Source: CALJTV01 sp034435835 (GTDB lineage: Bacteria; Chloroflexota; Dehalococcoidia; GIF9; UBA5629). From it: a stretch of 64,000 nt of DNA. The position numbers and the translations under genes are program-made. The notes below the pieces were generated by a model. The model was not told where the DNA came from. It ran no database searches and saw only the letters and a list, made by a program, of their open reading frames with translations. The stretch spans positions 62,001 to 126,000 of the forward strand of contig DAOTWF010000030.1 in NCBI GenBank assembly GCA_034435835.1, read 5' to 3'. Positions 1-7,350 of this stretch are shown piece by piece (position 1 is the stretch's first letter; every line of letters starts with the position of its first letter).

Positions 1-95
1 TCCCTCCTTTGCCAGAATTTACATAGTATACCAGAGTATACCAGACACACCGGAGAGAGTCCTCTCTGGAAGGAAAAAAACTGGCTGACAATGCA
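1..95. repeat. Left-edge intergenic stretch with a short tandem repeat and a hairpin
   Basis: This stretch lies downstream of the surface-protein gene and holds no gene. A 10-bp unit, agtataccag, occurs twice in tandem at 25-34 and 35-44. An 8-bp hairpin with one G-U pair and a 4-base loop lies at 50-69. On the minus strand the T-run (about 74-80) comes before the hairpin rather than after it, so this is not a standard intrinsic terminator for the upstream gene. Confidence 0.4.
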
Positions 96-3000
96 TCAGG
101 CCCGTCTGAGTATGACGATGATGAGCAGACCTACGACCAGCACAGCAAAGAAGCCGAGCAGCAACCACGCTAGAACCATATTGCCAGCCTGTTCGGCAGA
201 AATGGTGAACCACGCTCTCTCCGCACCGACTTCGACCAGGTGTTTGCCAGGTCCTATCTCGTAGACAGTCCAGCACACCCGCGTGGCGGAGCCCGGCGGC
301 AACATCACCACCGCATGATCCTTCGTGACACCATCGATTACTAGAAAGACCCTGTGCTCTCCCGCGCTGCCCCCGTAGTTCTGCACCTGGACACATATCC
401 TTTGTCCAGTAGCGTAAGGCTCCAACCTTAAGTCCGTCACCGCAAAGATCGGCGGCGAAGGTCGCAGCGGCGAGGGCTTTGGCGGCAGCAAGGGCACAGG
501 CGGAGCCGGCTCTGGCGAAAGCCGTGGAGAAACAGGTTCAGGCTCCGGCTCCGATGGTGGCGGTGGCAACCCCACAATCAGGGTGTTGGTGGTATCAAAT
601 ATGGGACCACGAGTGACTCCGGCAGGACACTGCCAGACCGAGCCGGCAACAGATACAATTTCAGAGCCAACGGGAATTACACAGTAGGTTATGGCTACAG
701 TGACTTCGCGTGAGCCTTGAGGCACCAGGCTTCCCAGATTCCAGACCACCACACCACCTGAATGACTACCGCCACTACTGGAACCGGCGTAGGATGAGCC
801 CAGCGGCAGGATATACTGCACCATTACATTTTCCGCCGTGACGTTCGCGCTTACATTAGTCACCTCAATGGTAAACGTGAGCGTGTCGCACGGTCCCCCA
901 GTGGCAGGCCCGGTGATATCGATTGACAGCATCGGTCCGGGGCATATGCGCGTCTGGGCACTACCGCTGGCAGGACCGTAATCATTGCCCAGACCGTCCT
1001 GCCATACCGCCGTGGCAACGTTCACCACCGTCCTTTCCGAAGTGATGTTGTCAGCTGCCTTCAAAGTGATGGTAACGGTCTGTGAACCTCCAGCAGCAAT
1101 GGTGCCCAGAGCCCAGATGACGGTGGCGACGGGGTCACCCCACAGCGTTCCCGGTGGACTGCTGCTGACATAAACCATGTCTGCAGGTATATGGTCAACA
1201 ATGGTGACGTTGTCCGCCGGTGCTCCAGAGGGATTGGTTACGGTTATGGTGTAGGTGCAGTTATCTCCAGGACCAACCAAGCTAGGACCTATCTTGGTCA
1301 CCCCCAGCACCGGCACCGTATATATGGTGGTCGCCAGCACATCGGTCGCCGGACCATAGCCGTTGCCCTGCCCGTCCTGCCAGGTGACCAGCGCTGTATC
1401 CAGCAACGTCGTCCCGTTGCCCACGCCATCGTCAACCCGCACGGTCAGGGACACCGAGACCGATCCTCCCCCTGCCAGTGTACCCAAATTCCAGACAACG
1501 AAGCCATCGCTTGGAGTTCCAGCCGGACTGCTGCTGACATAGGTGTAATTGTCCGACAGGACATCCATCAGCGTGACATTGTAGGCATCGAAGCCACCCG
1601 TATTGGTCACGGCGAGGTTGAAGGTCAGCAGACCCCCCGGGCTGCCGATCGCAGGACCGGACTTGGATACCGTAAGCAGCGGGCTGGTACGGGCGATGAC
1701 ATCTGTCGTTGCTGTGGCTGGACCATAGCTGGTGCCACCACTGTCCTCCCAGTTGACCTCGAAGAGATTGCGCAAAAGCGTCCCATCGGGCACAGACCAG
1801 TCCACATGCACTGTAACCCACCCTGGTATCGCCACCCCCGGACCAACGGTACCCAGGTTCCAGGTAATGGTGCGCGCTATCGGGTCGTAGACCGCCGCGT
1901 GGCTGGAGCTGACAAAGCTAAGCCCCGGCGGTAGATAGTCCACCAGCACTACATTGTAGGCAGCTGAGCCACCTACGTTGGTCAGGGTGCCGGTAAAGGT
2001 GATGTACGAGCCAACGGTCACCTGTCCCGGTCCTTCCTTGGTGATGGTAAGCTGGGGGTCAGTATAGATGGTGGTTTTCACAGTGGCTTCGGCAGGACCA
2101 TATGGATTGCCACCACCATCTTTCCAGGTCACAGAGAACTTATTGGTCAGCTCCGTCCCATTGGCCACCCCGTCATCCACCTTCACCACAAGCCAGCCCG
2201 GAATGGACACCCCGGCACCCAGGTTGCCAAGATACCATGTAACAGTGTTATCCACAGGATTGTACACCGCGGCATGACTGGAGCTGACAAAGCTAAGCCC
2301 TGTCGGTAGATAGTCCACCAGCACCACATCATAGGCATCGGACGTCCCATAATTAGTAAGCGTGCCGATGTAAGTAATTAAACTGCCCGGGCTGGCGGTC
2401 GCCGGTCCGTTCTTAGTAATGGACAAAAGCGGTATAGTGCGGACGGTGATGTCTTTGGTGGCGGTAGCCGGTCCGTAGGGATTACCGCTGCCGTCCTGCC
2501 AGGTGACGTAAAACAAGTTGGTCAGCGTTGTGTTATCGGATAGAGAACCGTCCACATGCACCGTCACCCACCCCGGTATCGCCACTCCCGGACCAACGGT
2601 ACCCAAATTCCAGGTGATGGTGCCTGCTCCCGGGTTGTACACCGCGGCATGACTGGAGCTGACAAAGCTAAGCCCCGGCGGTAGATGGTCTATCAGCACC
2701 ACATTGTATGCCGGCTCAGTACCGTAGTTTGTCAGCGTACCGGTGAACGTTATGTTCGCACCCGGGTTGACCATATCGGGACCTTCTTTGGTGATCATCA
2801 GCCTCGGCGGGACAGTGATCGCCGTCCTCGTGGGGTCATAAGGTGCCAGGGTATCGGGATCGTCTGTCAGCACAGTGGTAAAATTATCGCCGGACACCCG
2901 CCCCTGATTGGAAACCACACTCACACCCAGCACCTGTGGAAACAGTATGGTCACCCTGAAACTGATGGTCACCGACCCTCCCGGAGGGACTAAAGCGAAA

Positions 3001-4130
3001 CGGACTTCGACCTCATTCCCTGTTTGTTTAATTATGTCGCCCGTGGTGACCACGCTGTAATCTTCCAAAGACAGAGCAGGGTCATTGATGGCATCGTAAA
3101 AGACGACGTTCAGCATGTCCAGAGGACCACTGTTCGAGATGGTGATATCATACCGTAGACTATCCCCGGGGCTAGCTACACCATTGCCATCATTGTCCGC
3201 AACCAGGACATCGACCTTGGAAGCATACACTGATGGTAACCAGGGATCGCTGAAGATGGGGTCTGTATACAGCTTCAGCATCCAGTCCTTCTGCAGCGGG
3301 TCCACAGCTGAGGCGGAGGTGCTGATTAGAAAACGGGCTGGCGTGGTATTACTCAGCTTTTGCACGCCGCCCACTTTGAAAGCGGAGATCGGCAACTGCA
3401 CGTCCAGCCAGTACTCGTTGCCACCATAGCAGGTGGGGGTTGCCATCAGCACCCGTATGTGGTTATATGTCTGCGCACCTCCGGTAGCCGCCGGACCGGC
3501 AGCATACCATACCTCGATCTCATCCCCGCCCAGCACATCGCTAGCTGACCTCTGTGCCCCTGAGCGCGGCGTAACAGTATTGGTCGGCAGGTCATTGTAA
3601 AGGAGATAGACCCTGTCAGGCCTGTTTGAACCCACAGTGCCGTCAACATCTATGGCGAACTCCTTAAAGCCGTCGTTATCAATATCGATGAGGATGTACC
3701 AGTGCCCCGAGCGAAGCCCCACCTGGCTGGTCTCCAGAGGATTACCGTTCAGCCTCAAGCGGAAGGCTATGTGGTCATCGGATATATCGCTGACGGTGCC
3801 GCCGTTGTAATACGCGTACAGAAAGCTAGGCTGATTGCCCGGCAAGTAACCATTCGGCGAGCAGGATGAGATATCCACTTCTTCAGGCTGTACTGCACCC
3901 GAGCCACGCGATGGGTCAGCAGGGCTCTCATAGTCGTAGACCACACTGCCATGGAAGGTGACCGGAAAGAAAGTGAAATTGCTCCAGCTTACTGGTGGGT
4001 CCGCAAGTCCTGCCTGTACAGGTCGCGGCACCAGAAACGAATGAACCGCTAGGACAACCAGCAGAAGGAGACACAGTAGCACCCTCAACATCATCCAACC
4101 ACAACGGTGGATCATGATCTCAGTCACCAC
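96..4130 (-). CDS. Large secreted, membrane-anchored surface protein with about seven DUF11 repeats
   Basis: A 1344-residue exported protein. The N-terminus has a basic stretch, a Leu/Val-rich core and a likely signal-peptidase site near residue 40 (after PVQA). An N-terminal domain of about 260 residues follows, then about seven DUF11-type (COG1361) Ig-like repeats of roughly 125 residues, each ending near a YGPA motif. Next come a Pro/Glu-rich linker, a CARDB-like beta domain, and a C-terminal membrane helix with a short Arg-Arg tail. No LPXTG motif is seen, so the tail helix is the likely anchor. DUF11 proteins are cell-surface or adhesive in other prokaryotes; the specific role is unknown. 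The start is unsettled among two adjacent GTG codons (4130, 4127) and an ATG at 4115. A promoter lies at 4175-4203. Confidence 0.85.
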   Translation of the reverse strand: MVTEIMIHRCGWMMLRVLLCLLLLVVLAVHSFLVPRPVQAGLADPPVSWSNFTFFPVTFHGSVVYDYESPADPSRGSGAVQPEEVDISSCSPNGYLPGNQPSFLYAYYNGGTVSDISDDHIAFRLRLNGNPLETSQVGLRSGHWYILIDIDNDGFKEFAIDVDGTVGSNRPDRVYLLYNDLPTNTVTPRSGAQRSASDVLGGDEIEVWYAAGPAATGGAQTYNHIRVLMATPTCYGGNEYWLDVQLPISAFKVGGVQKLSNTTPARFLISTSASAVDPLQKDWMLKLYTDPIFSDPWLPSVYASKVDVLVADNDGNGVASPGDSLRYDITISNSGPLDMLNVVFYDAINDPALSLEDYSVVTTGDIIKQTGNEVEVRFALVPPGGSVTISFRVTILFPQVLGVSVVSNQGRVSGDNFTTVLTDDPDTLAPYDPTRTAITVPPRLMITKEGPDMVNPGANITFTGTLTNYGTEPAYNVVLIDHLPPGLSFVSSSHAAVYNPGAGTITWNLGTVGPGVAIPGWVTVHVDGSLSDNTTLTNLFYVTWQDGSGNPYGPATATKDITVRTIPLLSITKNGPATASPGSLITYIGTLTNYGTSDAYDVVLVDYLPTGLSFVSSSHAAVYNPVDNTVTWYLGNLGAGVSIPGWLVVKVDDGVANGTELTNKFSVTWKDGGGNPYGPAEATVKTTIYTDPQLTITKEGPGQVTVGSYITFTGTLTNVGGSAAYNVVLVDYLPPGLSFVSSSHAAVYDPIARTITWNLGTVGPGVAIPGWVTVHVDWSVPDGTLLRNLFEVNWEDSGGTSYGPATATTDVIARTSPLLTVSKSGPAIGSPGGLLTFNLAVTNTGGFDAYNVTLMDVLSDNYTYVSSSPAGTPSDGFVVWNLGTLAGGGSVSVSLTVRVDDGVGNGTTLLDTALVTWQDGQGNGYGPATDVLATTIYTVPVLGVTKIGPSLVGPGDNCTYTITVTNPSGAPADNVTIVDHIPADMVYVSSSPPGTLWGDPVATVIWALGTIAAGGSQTVTITLKAADNITSERTVVNVATAVWQDGLGNDYGPASGSAQTRICPGPMLSIDITGPATGGPCDTLTFTIEVTNVSANVTAENVMVQYILPLGSSYAGSSSGGSHSGGVVVWNLGSLVPQGSREVTVAITYCVIPVGSEIVSVAGSVWQCPAGVTRGPIFDTTNTLIVGLPPPPSEPEPEPVSPRLSPEPAPPVPLLPPKPSPLRPSPPIFAVTDLRLEPYATGQRICVQVQNYGGSAGEHRVFLVIDGVTKDHAVVMLPPGSATRVCWTVYEIGPGKHLVEVGAERAWFTISAEQAGNMVLAWLLLGFFAVLVVGLLIIVILRRA

Positions 4131-4174
4131 CCCTTTCAGGGTTGCCAGCCAGCAAACTGCACATGCCTACGATA

Positions 4175-4203
4175 ATGATAACCGCTATCCTGCTGGCGGT
4201 CAA
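4175..4203 (-). promoter_or_regulatory. Sigma-70 promoter of the surface-protein gene
   Basis: Read on the minus strand: TTGACC (4203-4198), a 17-bp spacer, TATCAT (4180-4175). The start point would be near 4168, about 40 bases before the GTG starts. Read-through from the upstream tRNA-Val gene is also possible. Confidence 0.65.
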
Positions 4204-4227
4204 GTAGTTTGGCGCTGCACACACCAG

Positions 4228-4303
4228 TGGTGGGCGGTACTGGACTTGAACCAGTGACCTCTGCGATGTCAACGCAGCGCTCTAACCGCTGAGCTAACCG
4301 CCC
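4228..4303 (-). tRNA. tRNA-Val (anticodon GAC)
   Basis: A 76-nt cloverleaf on the minus strand with an encoded CCA end (4228-4230). The acceptor stem GGGCGGT pairs with ACCGCCC, the anticodon stem CTGCG pairs with CGCAG around loop TTGACAT, and the T arm carries GGTTCAAGTCC. The anticodon GAC reads the GUC valine codon. It has its own promoter at 4315-4344. Confidence 0.95.
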
Positions 4304-4314
4304 TCTACGCGGGC

Positions 4315-4344
4315 ATTTTATCAGTACGCCTGCACCACCGTCAA
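4315..4344 (-). promoter_or_regulatory. Promoter of tRNA-Val
   Basis: Minus strand: TTGACG (4344-4339), an 18-bp spacer, TAAAAT (4320-4315). The predicted start falls about five bases before the tRNA 5' end at 4303, as expected for a stable-RNA promoter. Confidence 0.65.
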
Positions 4345-4354
4345 TCGGGCCCCC

Positions 4355-4383
4355 TTGAAGAAAACGACGGACTCCCCTATACT
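4355..4383 (+). promoter_or_regulatory. Promoter of glnA
   Basis: TTGAAG (4355-4360), a 17-bp spacer, TATACT (4378-4383). The start point would be near 4390, giving a leader of about 36 bases before the GTG start at 4426. No obvious nitrogen-regulator operator is recognisable. Confidence 0.65.
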
Positions 4384-4425
4384 TTCACATAATATCAGTC
4401 TTTGACTGAAGCGGGAGGAAAAGCT

Positions 4426-5763
4426 GTGTCCAAGAGACTAGACGAAACTAAAGAACAGGTGCTGAGAAGGGTAAAGGAGGAGAACATTAAGTTCATCCGG
4501 CTGTGGTTTGCCGATATACTCGGCTTCCTGAAGAGCTTCTCCATCACCGCCGATCAGCTCGAGGAAGCGCTCACCGAGGGCATGGGCTTCGATGGCTCAT
4601 CCATCCTCGGCTTCGCCAGGGTGGACGAAAGCGATATGATCGCCATGCCAGACCCGAATACTTTCCAGATCATTCCCTGGCGTTCCAAAGAGCAGGGTGT
4701 GGCAAGGATGTTCTGCGATATCTACTGGCCCGGAGGCCAGCCGTTTGAGGGTGACCCTAGGTACATCCTGAAACGGAACCTGAAGCGGGCGGCTGACATG
4801 GGGTACACCTTCAACGTGGGTCCCGAGCTGGAGTATTTCTACTTCAAAAGCTCAGAGCGGACAGACTTTCTCGACCTCGGTGGCTACTTCGACCTCACAC
4901 CCCCTGAAATCGCCTCAGATATAAGGCGGGAGACCATCATCGTGCTAGAGGAGATGGGTATAAAGGTGGAATACAGCCACCACGAGGTCGCCCCCAGCCA
5001 ACATGAGATAGACCTCCACTACACCAATGCGCTCACCATGGCGGACAACGTGATGACCTACCGTCTTGTGGTCAAGCAGGTAGCCCAGAAACACGGTGTC
5101 TACGCAACCTTCATGCCAAAGCCGGTCTTCGGCGTTAACGGCAGCGGCATGCACGTGCACATGTCGTTGTTCAAGGGCGACCGCAATGCCTTCTTCGATA
5201 AGGCTGCCCCCTTTCATCTCTCCGAGGTCGGCAGGCGCTTCATGGCGGGTCTTCTGCAGCATATCTCCGAGATAACATCCATCTGTAATCAGTGGGTGAA
5301 CTCCTATAAGCGGCTTGTCCCCGGTTACGAGGCTCCCTGCTACATAACCTGGGCAAGACGGAACCGGGCTGACCTGATAAGGCTTCCAGAATATAAACCG
5401 GGCAAAGAGGTCGCCACTAGGATAGAGCTCAGATCGCCGGACCCCGCCTGCAACCCGTACCTGGCTTTCGCCGTCATCCTCGCCGCCGGGCTTGAAGGCA
5501 TCGAGAAAGGCTACGAGCTACCACCACCCACAGAGGACAATGTATTCGAGATGAGCCCTGAAGCGCGAAAGCGGAAGGGCATCAAGACCCTGCCGGGCAG
5601 CCTCTACGAAGCCATCGTCCTCACCGAGAAAAGCCAGCTAGTTAAAAAAGCTCTGGGGGAGCACGCCTTTAATAACTTCATTCAGAACAAGAAAGTGGAA
5701 TGGGACAGATACCGCACATACGTGACTGACTACGAAATGAAGAATTACCTGCCTATCCTTTAG
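4426..5763 (+). CDS. glnA: Glutamine synthetase, type I
   Basis: Makes glutamine from glutamate, ammonia and ATP in the cytoplasm. At about 445 residues it has the length of the GSI-alpha group. Seen in the sequence: the beta-grasp N-domain, the segment GMGFDGSSI, the metal and ATP site around VNGSGMHVHMSLF, and the glutamate-binding loop with RLVPGYEAP. No NLYDLPP-type adenylylation motif is seen near the C-terminus, so GlnE-type control is unlikely. The GTG at 4426 is chosen because a GGAGG lies seven bases upstream (4414-4418). A TTG at 4402 is in frame but lies upstream of that ribosome site. It is a single gene with its own promoter. Confidence 0.95.
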   Translation: MSKRLDETKEQVLRRVKEENIKFIRLWFADILGFLKSFSITADQLEEALTEGMGFDGSSILGFARVDESDMIAMPDPNTFQIIPWRSKEQGVARMFCDIYWPGGQPFEGDPRYILKRNLKRAADMGYTFNVGPELEYFYFKSSERTDFLDLGGYFDLTPPEIASDIRRETIIVLEEMGIKVEYSHHEVAPSQHEIDLHYTNALTMADNVMTYRLVVKQVAQKHGVYATFMPKPVFGVNGSGMHVHMSLFKGDRNAFFDKAAPFHLSEVGRRFMAGLLQHISEITSICNQWVNSYKRLVPGYEAPCYITWARRNRADLIRLPEYKPGKEVATRIELRSPDPACNPYLAFAVILAAGLEGIEKGYELPPPTEDNVFEMSPEARKRKGIKTLPGSLYEAIVLTEKSQLVKKALGEHAFNNFIQNKKVEWDRYRTYVTDYEMKNYLPIL

Positions 5764-5839
5764 CCTGCGCAGGAAATAGCCTAGAGCCCGCAACGTAAAT
5801 ATCTGCCACGGCTCGGACGGTTTAAAAGGGTCCCTGCGG

Positions 5840-6037
5840 TTAACCCGTGCCCTTGGTCGAAGACTTTACACTGCTGGTGAGGAGCATCTGGACCACGCTG
5901 CCACACTTGGGGCAGGTCACCTCCACGGTCACCGATTGCCTCATCACCCGCTCCACCAGAGCGGTGACCACAGAATCGATGTTGTCCAGCCGCCTGTCAA
6001 GGGCTTCTATGCGCTTCTTTAGCTGTTCTTCTTCCAC
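5840..6037 (-). CDS. Small coiled-coil protein with one CPKCG knuckle, unknown function
   Basis: A 65-residue frame starting with GTG, preceded by a purine-rich ggggaag stretch. The first 35 residues are charged and heptad-like, suggesting a short coiled coil. A single CPKCG follows, so metal binding would need a partner or dimer. The C-terminal tail is Ser/Thr/Lys-rich. No family is recognised. It runs in the same direction as the next small gene upstream but is separated from it by a terminator-like hairpin. Confidence 0.45.
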   Translation of the reverse strand: MEEEQLKKRIEALDRRLDNIDSVVTALVERVMRQSVTVEVTCPKCGSVVQMLLTSSVKSSTKGTG

Positions 6038-6078
6038 GTTGCAGTTCTTCCCCGGTTACAAACAACTCCAGATTGCAC

Positions 6079-6104
6079 AAAAGGGGGAGCTCACTGCCTC
6101 CCCC
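6079..6104 (-). terminator. Rho-independent terminator downstream of the 6132-6467 gene
   Basis: On the minus strand GGGGGAG (6104-6098) and CTCCCCC (6089-6083) form a 7-bp GC-rich stem around an 8-base loop, followed by TTTT (6082-6079). It lies about 28 bases after the stop codon of the upstream gene. Confidence 0.65.
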
Positions 6105-6131
6105 GCAAATTGAGACTGTAATACGAAAACC

Positions 6132-6467
6132 TTACAGGCTCTTCTCCGCCACTCCCAGCGAAGAAAGCTCAGACTTATCCTGCTTTATCAGGTTGTCCAC
6201 CTTGGTGCTGACCAGCGACTCGAGGTATCTGCGGAACGCCTCCCGGGCACCGGGCGAGATCCTGAGTGCCTCCTTTGCCCGCTGCCACTCTTCCTCCGTC
6301 CACTGGTTCACCTTTTCCGGGCTGAGCGGGAACTCCGAGATCATCCGCCGCTCCGCCCTGTCCAGCACCCTGCTGGTCACTGCCCTCTTAAGACGGTCGA
6401 AGGAAAGGAACTCCTCATTGGCATAAGGCTTGGGTGTCCATTCTTCTTCCATAGAAACTTCCTCCAT
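6132..6467 (-). CDS. Conserved-looking small acidic protein, unknown function
   Basis: A 111-residue protein, mostly charged helices, with no signal peptide or membrane segment. A Trp-Thr-Glu-Glu-Glu-Trp stretch sits in the middle and a helical region follows. A strong promoter (6508-6536) and a terminator frame it as a single-gene unit. Two starts are possible. The ATG at 6467 is the first. The ATG at 6452 has a well-placed GGAGG inside the first codons, giving about 106 residues. I do not recognise the family. Confidence 0.7.
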   Translation of the reverse strand: MEEVSMEEEWTPKPYANEEFLSFDRLKRAVTSRVLDRAERRMISEFPLSPEKVNQWTEEEWQRAKEALRISPGAREAFRRYLESLVSTKVDNLIKQDKSELSSLGVAEKSL

Positions 6468-6507
6468 CGCTGTTCTTCCACCTGCTTAAGACTCTCCTCT
6501 TACTGCT

Positions 6508-6536
6508 ATCATATGCCCCAACAACCACGATGTCAA
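6508..6536 (-). promoter_or_regulatory. Promoter of the small acidic protein gene
   Basis: Minus strand: perfect TTGACA (6536-6531), a 17-bp spacer, TATGAT (6513-6508). Predicted start near 6501, leaving a leader of about 35 bases. Confidence 0.7.
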
Positions 6537-6589
6537 GTATCCCGAGTCACATGTTATCAAGCTACAGCACACTGCATGTACGGGGAAAC

Positions 6590-7267
6590 TTACTCTCTCT
6601 CAAAACTATACTTCCAAATGAGAGCTGCTATCACTGAACCCAGAAGCGGAGCTACCCAGAACAGCCAGAGCTGCGACAGGGCTTCTCCGCCAGCAAAAAC
6701 CGCCGGACCTAAACTTCTGGCTGGGTTGACCGAAGTTCCAGTAATCGGTATGCCCACCAAGTGTATGAATACCAGTGATAGCCCTATTGCTATACCGGCA
6801 AAGCCTTTCGGCGCCTCTTTACTGGTTGCCCCGAAAATGACCAGCAAAAATATGGCGGTCAGCACTATCTCAGCAATCAGACAAGCTACCAGCGAATAAC
6901 CGCCCGGTGAATGGCTCCCATACCCGTTCTGTCCCAGTCCATTGGTGGCTACCGAGTATCCCGGCAGCCCCTTGGCAATCGCCAGCAGGATTCCAGCCGC
7001 AATAATAGCCCCGATGCACTGAAAAACAATGTACAGCAGCGTGTCCCGCCATTTCATCTTGCCCGCCACCAGCATCCCCACACTTATCGCTGGGTTAATG
7101 TGGCAACCAGATATGTTGCCAATCGCATACACCATAGCCAGGACCGCCAGACCGAAGGCAAATGAAATACCGGCGAAACCAATCGCTTTGCCGGCAACCA
7201 CCGCACTGCCACAGCCGATGAACACTAACACAAAAGTCCCTATCAGCTCCGCAATGTATTTCTTCAT
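6590..7267 (-). CDS. aqpZ: Aquaporin, AqpZ type (water channel)
   Basis: A 225-residue six-helix MIP-family channel. Both half-helix signatures are intact: NPA at 58-60 and NPAR at 181-184. The selectivity-filter residues match a water-specific AqpZ: Phe38, His169, Thr178 and Arg184. This argues against a glycerol facilitator. The stretch around IHLVGIP...TSVNPARS is characteristic of AqpZ. A GAGGGAGG ribosome site lies just upstream of the ATG. It is flanked by unrelated genes and probably transcribed alone. Confidence 0.93.
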   Translation of the reverse strand: MKKYIAELIGTFVLVFIGCGSAVVAGKAIGFAGISFAFGLAVLAMVYAIGNISGCHINPAISVGMLVAGKMKWRDTLLYIVFQCIGAIIAAGILLAIAKGLPGYSVATNGLGQNGYGSHSPGGYSLVACLIAEIVLTAIFLLVIFGATSKEAPKGFAGIAIGLSLVFIHLVGIPITGTSVNPARSLGPAVFAGGEALSQLWLFWVAPLLGSVIAALIWKYSFERE

Positions 7268-7350
7268 GATGCCAACCTCCCTCTTCGTTGATTATGTGCA
7301 GTCGTCATTTCAAGTAAACCATAAATCTGATCACCAATTTCACTATGCTT

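Noticed and set aside
63..80. A hairpin with T-run as a terminator for the surface-protein gene
   Set aside because: On the minus strand the T-run precedes the hairpin, which is the wrong order.
1191..1934. A 247-codon plus-strand frame in the surface-protein gene
   Set aside because: It is a shadow of the DUF11 repeats, and its repeats simply mirror theirs.
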